A stretch of DNA of 64,000 nt from Leucobacter chromiiresistens (GCF_900102345.1 NZ_FNKB01000001.1:2542001-2606000), one strand, 5' to 3'. Shown: positions 52,881-61,854, counted from the stretch's first letter. Numbers and translations are program-made. The notes: generated from the letters alone by a model not told the origin.

Positions 52881-52949
52881 CCGAGGGTTCGCGCCGAGCG
52901 CGACGGAAGATGCGGGCGGATATCCCTCCGTCTCGGCGCGAACCCTCGG
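52881..52949. repeat. 18-bp perfect inverted repeat between nei and rplS
   Basis: Arms 52881-52898 and 52932-52949 (each CCGAGGGTTCGCGCCGAG or its complement) with a 33-nt spacer that contains a further GACGGA/TCCGTC pairing. It lies in the 355-bp gap between converging-in-series minus-strand genes and may end nei transcription. Confidence 0.8.
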
Positions 52950-52952
52950 GTT

Positions 52953-53024
52953 CGGCGCGACGCCGTCGCGTCTGGTCGGCGCCTCGCCGTCGCATCTGGT
53001 CGGCGCGACGCCGTCAGGTCTGGC
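52953..53024. repeat. 24-bp tandem repeat covering the nei stop codon
   Basis: Three adjacent copies (52953-52976, 52977-53000, 53001-53024) sharing the core CGACGCCGTCGCGTCTGGT with a few changes. The third copy includes the last four residues and stop codon of nei, so the block probably arose by duplication of the gene's end. Confidence 0.8.
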
Positions 53025-54018
53025 AGCCCGGGCACCAGTACAGCTTGCGGGCGCCGAACTCCTCGAGCACGATGTTCGTGCCGCAGCGCTTGCAGGGCGT
53101 GCCCTCGAGCTTGTAGACCGAGTGCCGCTCGTCGCGGTCGACGAGCGCGCGCTGGTACTCCTCGCCGCTCAAGCCGTCGATCGTCATCATCTGCCCGACG
53201 GTGATGCCGATCTCGAGCAGGTGCGCCCAGTCGTCCCAGAGCGCCTCCAGCACCGAGCGATCGATGGTGTTCGCCGGCGTGTGCGGGTTCAGCTCGGCGC
53301 GGAAGAGCATCTCGGCGCGGTACACGTTGCCGATCCCGGCGATCACCGACTGGTCCATCAGCACGAGTCCGATGGGCGTCCGCTTGCGGAGGGCGCGCTC
53401 CACGAACCGGTCGCGCTCCGCCGGAGTGTTGACGTTCGCGGGGTCGGGCCCGAGTCGCTGGATCACGGCATCGACCTCGCCGGGCGTCAGCACCTCGCAG
53501 GCGGTCGGCCCGCGCAGGTCGGCGCAGACGAGCTCGTTCAGCAGCCGCACCCGCACCTGCCCGACGGGCTCCGGTGGGAACGCCGCAGGGGCGGCCGTCT
53601 CGCGATCCGACTCGGCCATGCGCACCCGAGTGCGTCGGGGAGCGCCGATCGACGCCACCGAGTCCTCGCCGTCGCGGTCGAGCGGCCGCGCGCTCTCGGG
53701 CCGGGAGTACTCCCCCGTCTGCCCGAGCTTCGTGCGCCCCGCGGCCTGCCCGTGGATCTGGATCGACGGATCGACGCGCACGTCGCCTGCGAAGTCCCAC
53801 GCGCCGTAGATGCCGAGATGCACGCGGAGCCAGCGATCCCCCGCGAACTCGAGGAACATCTGCTTGCCGACGGCGCGCGCATCGAGCATCTCGCGGCCGC
53901 TGAGCTGCGCCGCCCCCTGCGCGAAACGCCCCTGGGGGCTCGTCACCTCGGGAGCGGTGCCGACGAAGTTCACCGCGAACTGACGCGCGATGCGGTGGAC
54001 GCTGTGCCCCTCGGGCAT
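53014..54018 (-). CDS. nei: Fpg/Nei family DNA glycosylase (endonuclease VIII-like)
   Basis: Repairs oxidised bases by glycosylase/lyase action. MPEGHSVHR at the start gives the catalytic Pro2 and Glu3 and places it in the actinobacterial Nei branch. VLMDQSVIAGIGNVYRAEMLF is the DNA-binding helix-turn-helix, and the C-terminal zinc finger is CKRCG...WCPGCQ. A charged insertion of about 55 residues (residues about 93-148) interrupts the N-terminal sandwich, giving 334 residues. The ATG overlaps the rpiB stop by 1 nt. Confidence 0.92.
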   Translation of the reverse strand: MPEGHSVHRIARQFAVNFVGTAPEVTSPQGRFAQGAAQLSGREMLDARAVGKQMFLEFAGDRWLRVHLGIYGAWDFAGDVRVDPSIQIHGQAAGRTKLGQTGEYSRPESARPLDRDGEDSVASIGAPRRTRVRMAESDRETAAPAAFPPEPVGQVRVRLLNELVCADLRGPTACEVLTPGEVDAVIQRLGPDPANVNTPAERDRFVERALRKRTPIGLVLMDQSVIAGIGNVYRAEMLFRAELNPHTPANTIDRSVLEALWDDWAHLLEIGITVGQMMTIDGLSGEEYQRALVDRDERHSVYKLEGTPCKRCGTNIVLEEFGARKLYWCPGCQT

Positions 54019-54509
54019 CAGAGGCTGTCGACGTGCTTGCCGTCGATCGCCCCCGTGCGCTCGTACTCGCCGAGCTGCGCGATGCGGCGCACATGGCGCT
54101 CCTCACCCGTGAAGGGGGTGTCGATGAAGATCTCGATGAAGCGGATCGCATCGGCGACGTCGTGCTGCCGCGCTCCGATCGAGATCACGTTGGCGTTGTT
54201 GTGCTCGCGCGCCAGCGTCGCCGTCGCGTCGTTCCACACGAGCGCGGCGCGGATGCCCGCGACCTTGTTCGCGGCCATCTGCTCGCCGTTGCCCGAGCCG
54301 CCGAAGACCACGCCGAGCGCCTCGACGCCGTCGCGCTCGTCGCGCGCGACGCCGATCGCCGCGTTGATGCAGAACGACGGGTAGTCGTCGAGTGCGTCGT
54401 ATTCGGCGGGGCCGTGGTCGATGACCTGGTGGCCCTGGGCGCGCAGGTGATCCTGCAGCTGCTGGCTGAATTCGAGTCCGGCGTGATCTGTGGCGACGTG
54501 GATGCGCAT
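54018..54509 (-). CDS. rpiB: Ribose-5-phosphate isomerase B
   Basis: Interconverts ribose-5-phosphate and ribulose-5-phosphate. The 163-residue protein has RIHVATDHAGLEF and VVFGGSGNGEQMAANK. The Glu after GSGNG is the catalytic base in the mycobacterial type, replacing the Cys of the E. coli enzyme. The ATG follows TAGAAT by 7 nt. Confidence 0.94.
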   Translation of the reverse strand: MRIHVATDHAGLEFSQQLQDHLRAQGHQVIDHGPAEYDALDDYPSFCINAAIGVARDERDGVEALGVVFGGSGNGEQMAANKVAGIRAALVWNDATATLAREHNNANVISIGARQHDVADAIRFIEIFIDTPFTGEERHVRRIAQLGEYERTGAIDGKHVDSL

Positions 54510-54516
54510 GGGCCCG

Positions 54517-54522
54517 ATTCTA
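54517..54522 (-). promoter_or_regulatory. Candidate leaderless -10 of rpiB-nei
   Basis: TAGAAT, seven nucleotides before the rpiB ATG. Confidence 0.5.
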
Positions 54523-54536
54523 CCGGTGCGGCGGGG

Positions 54537-55157
54537 TCAGAACTGCGGACCGGCGGTGCGGCCGCGCTTCAGCTCGTAGAAGCCGGGCACGCTCGCCGCC
54601 GCGACGATGCCGTCCCAGAGCTGCAGCGCCTGCTCGCCCTGCGGCGCCGGGGTGACGACGGGGCCGAAGAACGCGACGCCGTCCACCGAGATCACCGGCA
54701 CGCCCACGTCGGGGCCGGCGATGTCGAGCGCATGCGCGGTGTTCGCGCGCAGCTCCGCGTCGTACTGCTCGTCGTCGGCGGCTGCGGCGAGCACGGCGTC
54801 GAGCCCCGCCGCCTCCAGCCCGTCGGCGAGGATCGCGTCAAAATCGGTGCGTCCGCCGGGGTGGATCGCGGTGCCGAGCTCGGTGTACAGGCGCCCCACG
54901 ACCGTCGCATCGTGCGTGCGCCCAGCGGCCACCGCGGCCCGGCCGAGCCGGTGCCCCTGCCGCATGCCCTCCGCGTGCTCGCCCGGATCGTTGCCCTCGT
55001 TGATGATCTGCAGACTCACCGGGTGCCAGGCGATGTCGAACCCGCGCTGCGCGGCCACATCCGAGATCCACCGGCTGGTCATCCAGCACCACGGGCAGAT
55101 CGGGTCGAACCAGAACTCGACGGAGGGCTGTGCGGAATCGCTGCGCTCGATGCTCAT
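54537..55157 (-). CDS. DsbA-family protein, mycothiol-dependent nitroreductase type (Rv2466c-like)
   Basis: Thioredoxin-fold oxidoreductase of 206 residues. The active site is CPWC in FWFDPICPWCWMTSRW, and the C terminus ELKRGRTAGPQF and VDGVAFFGPV match the Mycobacterium tuberculosis Rv2466c group, which uses mycothiol to reduce disulfides and activate nitro-compounds. Its presence supports a mycothiol-making actinobacterium. The ATG at 55157 follows TAGGCT by 7 nt. Confidence 0.92.
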   Translation of the reverse strand: MSIERSDSAQPSVEFWFDPICPWCWMTSRWISDVAAQRGFDIAWHPVSLQIINEGNDPGEHAEGMRQGHRLGRAAVAAGRTHDATVVGRLYTELGTAIHPGGRTDFDAILADGLEAAGLDAVLAAAADDEQYDAELRANTAHALDIAGPDVGVPVISVDGVAFFGPVVTPAPQGEQALQLWDGIVAAASVPGFYELKRGRTAGPQF

Positions 55158-55164
55158 GCGGTTC

Positions 55165-55170
55165 AGCCTA
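55165..55170 (-). promoter_or_regulatory. Candidate leaderless -10 of the DsbA-like gene
   Basis: TAGGCT, seven nucleotides before the ATG and 5 bp after the stop codon of the upstream gene. Confidence 0.5.
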
Positions 55171-55174
55171 CTCT

Positions 55175-56131
55175 TCACCGGCCCGGCACCGGGAAGAGCG
55201 CTTCGATGCGCGCGCGCTGCGCCTCGTCGGGGCGCCACCGCTCCCCCGCGAGCGCGTTCTGGCGCGCCTGCTCGGGCGTCGACGCGCCGGCGATCACGCT
55301 GGAGACCGGCTCGTGGGCGAGCAGCCAGCCGAAGGTCGCCTCGAGCATCGTGACGCCCCAGTCGGCGCAGTGCTCGCGGTAGGCGTCGAGCGCATCCCAG
55401 TCGGCGTTCTGCGCCACGTGGGGGCGCTGGCGCATGATGCGGGTGTCCTCGGGAAACCGGTCGCGGGCGAACTTGCCGGTCAGCAGACCGTTCGCGAGCG
55501 GGAAGAACGGGAGGAAGCCGAGGCCGAGGTCGCGCGCCGCCGGCACCTCCGCCCGGTCAGCCTCCCGCTGCACGAGGCTGAGCTCGTTCTGCGCCGAGAC
55601 GAACGCCGTCGTACCGAGTTCCGCCGCGACCCGGGCGGCCTCCCGCATCTGCTCGGCCGAGAAGTTCGAGTGCCCGATGCACCGCACCTTCCCCTCGCGC
55701 ACGAGCTCGTCGAGCGCGACGAGCGTGTCGGCGATCGGGGTCTCGGGATCCGGCACATGCATCTGGTAGAGGTCGATGCGGTCGGTGCGCAGGCGCGCGA
55801 GCGAGCCCTCGACGGAGGCGCGGATGAACTCGCGCGATCCGCGACGCCCCGAGTACGGCGCATCGGCGTCGGGGTGGCCGAACTTGGTCGCGAGCACGAT
55901 GGCGTCGCGGCGCGCACCGAGCGCGCGCCCCATCATCTCCTCGCTGCGCCCGAAGGCGTACCCGTAGAGATCCGCCGTGTCGAAGAGGGTGATGCCTGCG
56001 TCGATCGCCGCGCCGACGACGGCATCGGTTCCGCGCTGGTCCTCCGTGTAAGCGCCCGGTCGCCCGAAGTTGTTGCAGCCGAGGCCGACAGCGGAGACGA
56101 GGAGGTCGGAGGTGCCGAGCGTGCGATCCAT
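55175..56131 (-). CDS. Aldo/keto reductase
   Basis: NADPH-dependent oxidoreductase of 318 residues with the TIM-barrel blocks LFDTADLYGYAFGRSEEMMGRAL (catalytic Asp and Tyr), VLATKFGHP (Lys), LYQMHVPDPETPI (His) and GHSNFSAEQM. It is closest to the VdmE/YeaE-like general aldo/keto reductases; the substrate is not evident. The ATG follows TACAGT by 7 nt. Confidence 0.92.
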   Translation of the reverse strand: MDRTLGTSDLLVSAVGLGCNNFGRPGAYTEDQRGTDAVVGAAIDAGITLFDTADLYGYAFGRSEEMMGRALGARRDAIVLATKFGHPDADAPYSGRRGSREFIRASVEGSLARLRTDRIDLYQMHVPDPETPIADTLVALDELVREGKVRCIGHSNFSAEQMREAARVAAELGTTAFVSAQNELSLVQREADRAEVPAARDLGLGFLPFFPLANGLLTGKFARDRFPEDTRIMRQRPHVAQNADWDALDAYREHCADWGVTMLEATFGWLLAHEPVSSVIAGASTPEQARQNALAGERWRPDEAQRARIEALFPVPGR

Positions 56132-56138
56132 GCGCTCC

Positions 56139-56144
56139 ACTGTA
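56139..56144 (-). promoter_or_regulatory. Candidate leaderless -10 of the aldo/keto reductase gene
   Basis: TACAGT, then GGAGCGC (7 nt), then ATG. Confidence 0.5.
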
Positions 56145-56232
56145 GAGGGGCCAGACCGGCGCCCGGCAGCCCCGCACCGCCGCTTCACACGGCGCACTCA
56201 GCGGATTCATCACCGGCGTCGGCGGGCGGGCC

Positions 56233-56238
56233 TAGGCT
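56233..56238 (+). promoter_or_regulatory. Candidate -10 of pepN-mscS-glbO
   Basis: TAGGCT, giving a leader of about 30 nt that contains the AGGAG used by pepN. Confidence 0.45.
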
Positions 56239-56275
56239 GGACCCCATACGTTGTCCACCGTCGTCAGGAGCATCA

Positions 56276-58861
56276 GTGCCAGGAACGAATCTCACCCGCG
56301 CAGAGGCCCAGGAGCGCGCGGCCGTCGTCTCGACGGAGCGCTACGAGGTGGCGCTCGACCTCACCACCGGAGCCGAGCAGTTCTCGGCGGTCACCACCGT
56401 GCACTTCAGCGGCACCCCCGGAGCCGACACCTTCATCGATCTCATCGCCGACTCGGTCGAGAGCGTCGAGCTCAACGGCGATGCGCTCGATCCCGCCGAG
56501 GTCTTCGCCGACTCGCGCGTGCGCCTGCCGCGCCTCGCCGAGCGGAACGTGCTGCGGATCGCGTCGACGCAGCGGTACACCAACACCGGAGAGGGCCTGC
56601 ACCGCTTCGTCGACCCCGCCGACGGCGAGGTGTACCTCTACTCCCAGTTCGAGGTGCCCGACTCCCGCCGCATGTTCCCGGTGTTCGAGCAGCCCGACCT
56701 CAAGGCGACGTTCGCGTTCACCATCACGGCGCCCGCGCGCTGGCAGGTCGTGAGCAACCAGCCCACGCCCGAGCCGGTCGACGCCGGAGCGCGGGCGGGC
56801 GCGCAGGGCGGCGACTGGCCCGAGCAGGCGATCGCCACCTGGTCGTTCGAACCGACGCCCGTCATGTCGAGCTACGTCACCGCCCTCATCGCCGGCCCGT
56901 ACCACGTCGTGCGCTCCGAGCTGACGAGCCGTGACGGCCGCACGATTCCGCTCGGCGTCTTCTGCCGCGAGTCGCTCGCGCCGCACCTCGACGCCGACTA
57001 CATCTTCGAGAAGACCCGCGAGGGGTTCGGCTTCTTCGAGGAGCAGTTCGACTACGCCTACCCGTTCGACAAGTACGACCAGCTCTTCGTGCCCGAGTAC
57101 AACATGGGTGCGATGGAGAACGTCGGGGCGGTGACCTTCACCGAGGCGTACGTCTTCCGCAGCCAGGTCACCGACGCCATGCGCGAGCGCCGCGTCGTCA
57201 CGATCCTCCACGAGCTCGCGCACATGTGGTTCGGCGATCTCGTCACCATGCGGTGGTGGAACGACCTGTGGCTCAACGAGTCGTTCGCCGAGTACATGTC
57301 GACGCTCGGCGTCGCCGAGGCCACGGAGTGGACGGAGTGCTGGACCACGTTCGCCGCCTCCGAGAAGTCGTGGGCGTACCGGCAGGATCAGCTGCCCTCG
57401 ACGCACCCGATCGTCGCCCCCATCCGCGACCTCGAAGACGTGCTCGTCAACTTCGACGGCATCACCTACGCGAAGGGCGCGTCGGTGCTGAAGCAGCTGG
57501 TCGCCTGGGTGGGCCGCGAACCGTTCATGCAGGGCGTGCACGACTATTTCGTCAAGCACCACCACTCCAACACCGAGCTGCCCGATCTGCTCGCCGAACT
57601 CGAGGCGCGGAGCGGCCGCGATCTCTCGGAATGGTCGCGACTGTGGCTGGAGACGGCCGGCGTCAATACGCTGCGCCCCGCCTTCGAGCTCGACGCCGAG
57701 GGCCGCTACGCGAGCTTCGCGGTCGAGCAGTCGGCCGCCCCCGATCACCCGACGATCCGCCCCCACCGCATCGCGATCGGCCTCTACGCGCTCGAGGGCG
57801 ATGCCCTGCGGCGCACGCAGCGCATCGAGCTCGACGTCGACGGCGCGCGCACCGAGGTGGCCGAGCTCGTCGGCGCGGCGCAGCCCGACCTGCTGCTGCT
57901 CAACGACGACGACCTCACCTACGCGAAGATCCGCCTCGACGAGCGCTCGCTCGACACCGCGGCTCGGCATCTCGGCGCCGCGGAGGACTCGCTGACGCGG
58001 GCCCTCCTCTGGGGAACGCTGTGGGATGCGACCCGCGACGGCGAGTTCCCGGCCAGCCGGTTCATCGACATCGTGCTCGCCCACGTGCGCCACGAGACCG
58101 GTTCGACCACGTTGCGCACGCTGCTCGGGCAGCTGTCGCTGGCGTCGGCGAGCTACGTCGCGCGCGACCGCCGCGCCGCGACGCTCGAGCGGGTCGCCGA
58201 CGCACTGTGGGCGCTCGCCGAGCAGGCCGACGCCGGGTCGGATCGTCAGTTCCAGTTCGTGAAGTCGTTCGCGCACCTCGCCGCGACCGACGCGCAGCTC
58301 GACACCGTGCAGTCGCTCCTCGACGGCACCCGCGAGCTCACGGGCCTCGCGATCGACACCGACCTCGGCTGGGAGCTGCTGTTCGCGCTCGCCGCTGGGG
58401 GCCGCGCGACGTCGGCCCGGATCGACGAGCGCCTCGCCGGGGATCGCACCGCGAACGGCAACCAGGCTGCGGCGCACGCGCGCGCAGCGCTGCCCGGCGC
58501 CGACGACAAGGCTCGCGCCTGGGCCTCCGTGTTCGACGCCGACGACCAGCCGAACGCGATCGTGCGCGCCACGGCAGCCGGCTTCACCCGTGCGCACGAC
58601 CTCGCGCTGCTCGAGCCCTACGTGGAGCGCTTCTTCGACGCCCTGCTGCCGGTGTGGGAGTCGCGCAGCTACGCGATCGCGGAGGAGCTCGTCGAGGGCT
58701 TCTACCCCGCCGAGCTCGCGAGCGAGCCCCTCGCCGAGGCGACGCGCGCTTGGCTCGACGGCCACCCCGACGCTCCGGCGGCGCTCCGCCGCATGGTCTC
58801 CGAGCATCTCGCCGGGGTCGAGCGCGCGCTGCGCGTGCAGGCGGCGGACCGGGAGGTGTGA
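56276..58861 (+). CDS. pepN: Aminopeptidase N (M1 family)
   Basis: Zinc aminopeptidase of 861 residues for the last steps of peptide breakdown. The start PGTNLTRAEA is the conserved actinobacterial N terminus, fixing the GTG at 56276 (AGGAG 5 nt upstream). The exopeptidase motif GAMEN is at 278-282, the zinc site HELAH at 312-316 with Glu335 as third ligand, and an all-helical C-terminal domain follows. The stop directly abuts the ATG of mscS. Confidence 0.95.
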   Translation: MPGTNLTRAEAQERAAVVSTERYEVALDLTTGAEQFSAVTTVHFSGTPGADTFIDLIADSVESVELNGDALDPAEVFADSRVRLPRLAERNVLRIASTQRYTNTGEGLHRFVDPADGEVYLYSQFEVPDSRRMFPVFEQPDLKATFAFTITAPARWQVVSNQPTPEPVDAGARAGAQGGDWPEQAIATWSFEPTPVMSSYVTALIAGPYHVVRSELTSRDGRTIPLGVFCRESLAPHLDADYIFEKTREGFGFFEEQFDYAYPFDKYDQLFVPEYNMGAMENVGAVTFTEAYVFRSQVTDAMRERRVVTILHELAHMWFGDLVTMRWWNDLWLNESFAEYMSTLGVAEATEWTECWTTFAASEKSWAYRQDQLPSTHPIVAPIRDLEDVLVNFDGITYAKGASVLKQLVAWVGREPFMQGVHDYFVKHHHSNTELPDLLAELEARSGRDLSEWSRLWLETAGVNTLRPAFELDAEGRYASFAVEQSAAPDHPTIRPHRIAIGLYALEGDALRRTQRIELDVDGARTEVAELVGAAQPDLLLLNDDDLTYAKIRLDERSLDTAARHLGAAEDSLTRALLWGTLWDATRDGEFPASRFIDIVLAHVRHETGSTTLRTLLGQLSLASASYVARDRRAATLERVADALWALAEQADAGSDRQFQFVKSFAHLAATDAQLDTVQSLLDGTRELTGLAIDTDLGWELLFALAAGGRATSARIDERLAGDRTANGNQAAAHARAALPGADDKARAWASVFDADDQPNAIVRATAAGFTRAHDLALLEPYVERFFDALLPVWESRSYAIAEELVEGFYPAELASEPLAEATRAWLDGHPDAPAALRRMVSEHLAGVERALRVQAADREV

Positions 58862-59776
58862 ATGGACGGCGTCGATGACGTGGAGCAGGTGGTCGGCAAC
58901 GCCTTCCAGACCTTCCTGACCACCTACCACGTGCCGCTCGCGATCGCGGTCATCGTGATCGCGGCGCTCCTGCTCAACTGGCTCCTGCGCAAGCTGCTCA
59001 TGCGCACGGTGACGCACGTGGTGCGCGGGGTGAAGAAGGCGCAGGACGTCGACACGACCTCCGAGATGCGCGCGGCCCCCTACGTCAGCGCACGAGCGGT
59101 GCAGCGCACGCGCACCCTCGGCACCGTGGGCCGGGCCGTCATCACGTGGACCATCGTCGTCATCGCGCTGATCCTGATCCTCGGCCAGCTGGGCGTCAAT
59201 CTCGGCGCGCTGCTCACCTCGGCGGGAATCGTGGCGGCGGGCCTCGCGTTCGGCGCGCAGAACGTCGTCAAAGATCTGCTGAACGGCATCTTCATGGTGT
59301 TCGAGGATCAGCTCGGCGTCGGCGACATCGTGACGATCGGCGCGATCACGGGCACGGTCGAAGACGTCGGCATCCGCGTCACCCAGGTGCGCGCGATCGA
59401 CGGCACCCTCTGGTTCATCCGCAACGGCGAGGTGCTGACGCTCGGCAACGCTTCGCAGGGCTGGGGCCAGGCCGTGATCGACTTCACCGTCGACGCGCGG
59501 CAGGACATGTCGCGGGTCTCCGACGTCGCGCTCGACGCGGCGCGCACGCTGCTGCGGTCCGAGAAGTACGCCCGCAAGGTCACCGGCTCCCCCGAGCTCC
59601 TCGGCCTCGAGAGCATCTTCGGCGACCGCGCCACGCTGCGCCTGCTCGTGAAGACGCGCCCGGAGGCGCAGTGGGAGGTGCAGCGCGGCGTGCGCGCCGA
59701 GCTGCGGCGCAAGTTCGCCGAGCACGACATCACCCTCGCCGATGAACTGCCGAAACAGCCCGGAGGGCCCGCATGA
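58862..59776 (+). CDS. MscS-family mechanosensitive ion channel
   Basis: Releases solutes on osmotic down-shock. The 304-residue protein has two to three membrane helices, the pore-lining helix around GALLTSAGIVAAGLAFGAQNVVKDLLNGIFMVFEDQ and the beta domain VGDIVTIGAITGTVEDVGIRVTQVRAIDGTLWFIRNGEV. GGGAGG lies 5 nt before the ATG, inside the end of pepN. It overlaps glbO by 4 nt. Confidence 0.92.
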   Translation: MDGVDDVEQVVGNAFQTFLTTYHVPLAIAVIVIAALLLNWLLRKLLMRTVTHVVRGVKKAQDVDTTSEMRAAPYVSARAVQRTRTLGTVGRAVITWTIVVIALILILGQLGVNLGALLTSAGIVAAGLAFGAQNVVKDLLNGIFMVFEDQLGVGDIVTIGAITGTVEDVGIRVTQVRAIDGTLWFIRNGEVLTLGNASQGWGQAVIDFTVDARQDMSRVSDVALDAARTLLRSEKYARKVTGSPELLGLESIFGDRATLRLLVKTRPEAQWEVQRGVRAELRRKFAEHDITLADELPKQPGGPA

Positions 59777-60237
59777 ACGAATCACCGCAGCCCGTCCCGG
59801 AGCCCGGCCCGCAGCCGGGCCCGCGCCTCACGCTCCGCGCGGGCGAGAGCGGCGAGGCCGTGACCGAGACGCTCTGGTCACAGGTGGGGGGCACCCCCAC
59901 CTTCGAGCGCATCGCCGCCGAGTTCTACCGCGGCGTCCGCGAAGACTCCGTGCTCGCTCCGATGTACCCCGACGACGACTGGGAGGGCGCCACCTGGCGC
60001 CTCCGCGCCTTCCTCGAGCAGTACTGGGGCGGGCCCACGACGTACTCCGAGCAGCGCGGGCATCCGCGCCTCCGCATGCGCCATCAGCCCTTCGCCGTGA
60101 CCCCCGACGCCCGCGACCGGTGGCTGCGGCACATGCACGCTGCCCTCGACGCCGCTGAGCTCCCGCCCATGCACGACGCCGCCTTCCGCGACTACGTGGA
60201 GCGCGCCGCGCTCGCGATGGTCAACCGCTTCGAGTAG
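59773..60237 (+). CDS. glbO: Group II truncated haemoglobin (GlbO type)
   Basis: Haem protein of 154 residues, probably for oxygen or nitric oxide handling or electron transfer. The core has FERIAAEFYRGVREDSVLAPMYP, LRAFLEQYWGGPTTY (with the group II Tyr/Trp region), LRMRHQPF with the proximal His, and RWLRHM with the Trp typical of group II. A Pro-rich 20-residue N-terminal tail is extra. The ATG overlaps the mscS stop (ATGA). Confidence 0.93.
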   Translation: MNESPQPVPEPGPQPGPRLTLRAGESGEAVTETLWSQVGGTPTFERIAAEFYRGVREDSVLAPMYPDDDWEGATWRLRAFLEQYWGGPTTYSEQRGHPRLRMRHQPFAVTPDARDRWLRHMHAALDAAELPPMHDAAFRDYVERAALAMVNRFE

Positions 60238-60250
60238 CTCGCGCGCTCAG

Positions 60251-60256
60251 TACACT
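60251..60256 (+). promoter_or_regulatory. Candidate leaderless -10 of the HhH-GPD gene
   Basis: TACACT, then GACACC, then ATG. Confidence 0.55.
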
Positions 60257-60262
60257 GACACC

Positions 60263-60841
60263 ATGAGTCTGCACCTCACCGACGACGCAGCGGCCGACGA
60301 GCTGCTGACGAACAACCCGCTCGCACTGCTCATCGGCATGCTGCTCGACCAGCAGATCGCCATGGAGGTCGCGTTCACCGGGCCGCTCAAGATCCAGCAG
60401 CGGTTCGGCGAGATCGACGCCGCGGCGATCGCGGCAGTCGATCCCGATCGCCTCGTCGCCGTCTTCACGGAGACCCCGGCCGTGCACCGCTTCCCGGGAT
60501 CCATGGCCACCCGCGTGCAGACGCTGTGCCAGACCATCGTCGAGGAGTGGGGCGGCGACGCCGCCGCGATCTGGACGTCGGACTCCCCGGACGGAAAGAC
60601 GGTGCTCAAGCGGCTGAAAGCGCTCCCCGGCTTCGGCGACCAGAAGGCCCGCATCTTCCTCGCCCTGCTCGGCAAGCAGCTCGGCTTCGACGGCGCGGGC
60701 TGGCAGGAGGCCGCAGGTGCCTACGGCGAGCCCGGTTCGTATCGGAGCGTGGCCGACATCACCTCCCCGGAGGCGCTCCAGCGCGTGCGCGAGACGAAGC
60801 GGGCCGCGAAGGCGGCCGTGAAGGCCGAGCGCGCACGATGA
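60263..60841 (+). CDS. HhH-GPD-type base excision repair protein (TIGR03252 type)
   Basis: A 192-residue actinobacterial protein related to helix-hairpin-helix glycosylases. It has NPLALLIGMLLDQQIAMEVAF at the start and the hairpin LKALPGFGDQKARIFLALLGK. The catalytic Asp of classic HhH-GPD enzymes is not obvious, so activity is uncertain. The ATG has leaderless spacing. Confidence 0.87.
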   Translation: MSLHLTDDAAADELLTNNPLALLIGMLLDQQIAMEVAFTGPLKIQQRFGEIDAAAIAAVDPDRLVAVFTETPAVHRFPGSMATRVQTLCQTIVEEWGGDAAAIWTSDSPDGKTVLKRLKALPGFGDQKARIFLALLGKQLGFDGAGWQEAAGAYGEPGSYRSVADITSPEALQRVRETKRAAKAAVKAERAR

Positions 60842-60893
60842 GCCGCGTCCTGCTGCCGCAGACGCGCCGTCGCGCTGTCGAGCGGGGACGGTG

Positions 60894-61826
60894 ATGGCGG
60901 ATCCCCTCAACGGAGCCGCCGCGTTCACCCGATCGGCGGAGCGCGTCGTCGCCTACCTCAACGAGCACACTCCCCTCACCGACTGGTCGGTCTCGCGGGT
61001 GACGAACGGCGAGCAGATCCACGTGCACGTGCACCACGATCAGGTGATCTCCGTCGGCGACCGCGTCGACTGGAACGAGTCGTTCTGCAGCCGGATGTCG
61101 GCGGGAGCGGCCCACGTGGTGCCCGATTCGCGCCGCGATCCGCAGTACTCCGACCTCCGCGCCGCCGAGCGCGTCGGGTCGTACGCCGGGTACACCATCC
61201 GCGATGACGACGGAGCGCTGTTCGGCGTGCTCTGCGGCGTGCGCGAGACTCCGCTCGCCGATGGCGAGACCATCGACGAGGAGCTCATCCGCCTGCTCAG
61301 CGACCTGCTCTCCTCGCAGCTCGAACTCTCACGCGGCATCGACCGCGAGCGCCGCAGCATCGCCATCGCGGACGCACTCGCGCACACCGACGCCCTCACC
61401 GGCCTGCTCAACCGGCGCGGCTGGGATCGCGTGCTCGCCGATGCGCAGGAGCGCGTGGACGCGTTCGGCGATCCGGTCGCCGTCGCGATCATCGACCTGA
61501 ACGGCCTCAAGTGCGTCAACGACACGCAGGGCCATCTCGCGGGCGACCGGCTGCTCGTGAGCGCAGCTCAGGCGCTGTCGGCGGCCGCGACGCACGTCCA
61601 CCGCCTCGCCCGCATCGGCGGCGACGAGTTCGCGATCCTCGCCAACGGCGTGACCGCGCGAGGCGCCGACGACCATTTCGCCCCGTTCTCAGCGGAGCTG
61701 GAGCGCGCCGGCGTCTCGGCTGCGATGGGCGTGGCAGCCGCCGTTCCGGGGCTCGCGACGCTCGCCGAAGCCGTCGCGGAGGCCGACCGCGCGATGTACG
61801 CGCGCAAAGTCGAGGAGCACCACTGA
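60894..61826 (+). CDS. GAF-GGDEF protein, probable diguanylate cyclase
   Basis: Soluble 310-residue signalling protein. Residues about 10-140 are a GAF sensory domain (NESFCSRMSAGAAHVVPD, GYTIRDDDGALFGVLCG). A short helix leads to the GGDEF domain (about 160-310) with LTGLLNRRGWD and the active-site IGGDEFAIL. It has no EAL domain. It should make cyclic di-GMP if the second metal and dimer contacts are intact. The ATG at 60894 has GGGGA 5 nt upstream; a GTG directly before it is less well spaced. Confidence 0.9.
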   Translation: MADPLNGAAAFTRSAERVVAYLNEHTPLTDWSVSRVTNGEQIHVHVHHDQVISVGDRVDWNESFCSRMSAGAAHVVPDSRRDPQYSDLRAAERVGSYAGYTIRDDDGALFGVLCGVRETPLADGETIDEELIRLLSDLLSSQLELSRGIDRERRSIAIADALAHTDALTGLLNRRGWDRVLADAQERVDAFGDPVAVAIIDLNGLKCVNDTQGHLAGDRLLVSAAQALSAAATHVHRLARIGGDEFAILANGVTARGADDHFAPFSAELERAGVSAAMGVAAAVPGLATLAEAVAEADRAMYARKVEEHH

Positions 61827-61854
61827 CCCGACTGCGACGGCAGCGAACTCGGTG

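Noticed and set aside
52953..53024. CRISPR-like direct repeats
   Set aside because: The 24-bp copies are adjacent with no spacers, and no cas genes are present; it is a tandem repeat.
56273..59785. A 1170-codon open frame opposite pepN-mscS
   Set aside because: Composition is Arg/Ala/Asp/Val/His-rich without motifs, while pepN and mscS on the plus strand carry their full signatures.
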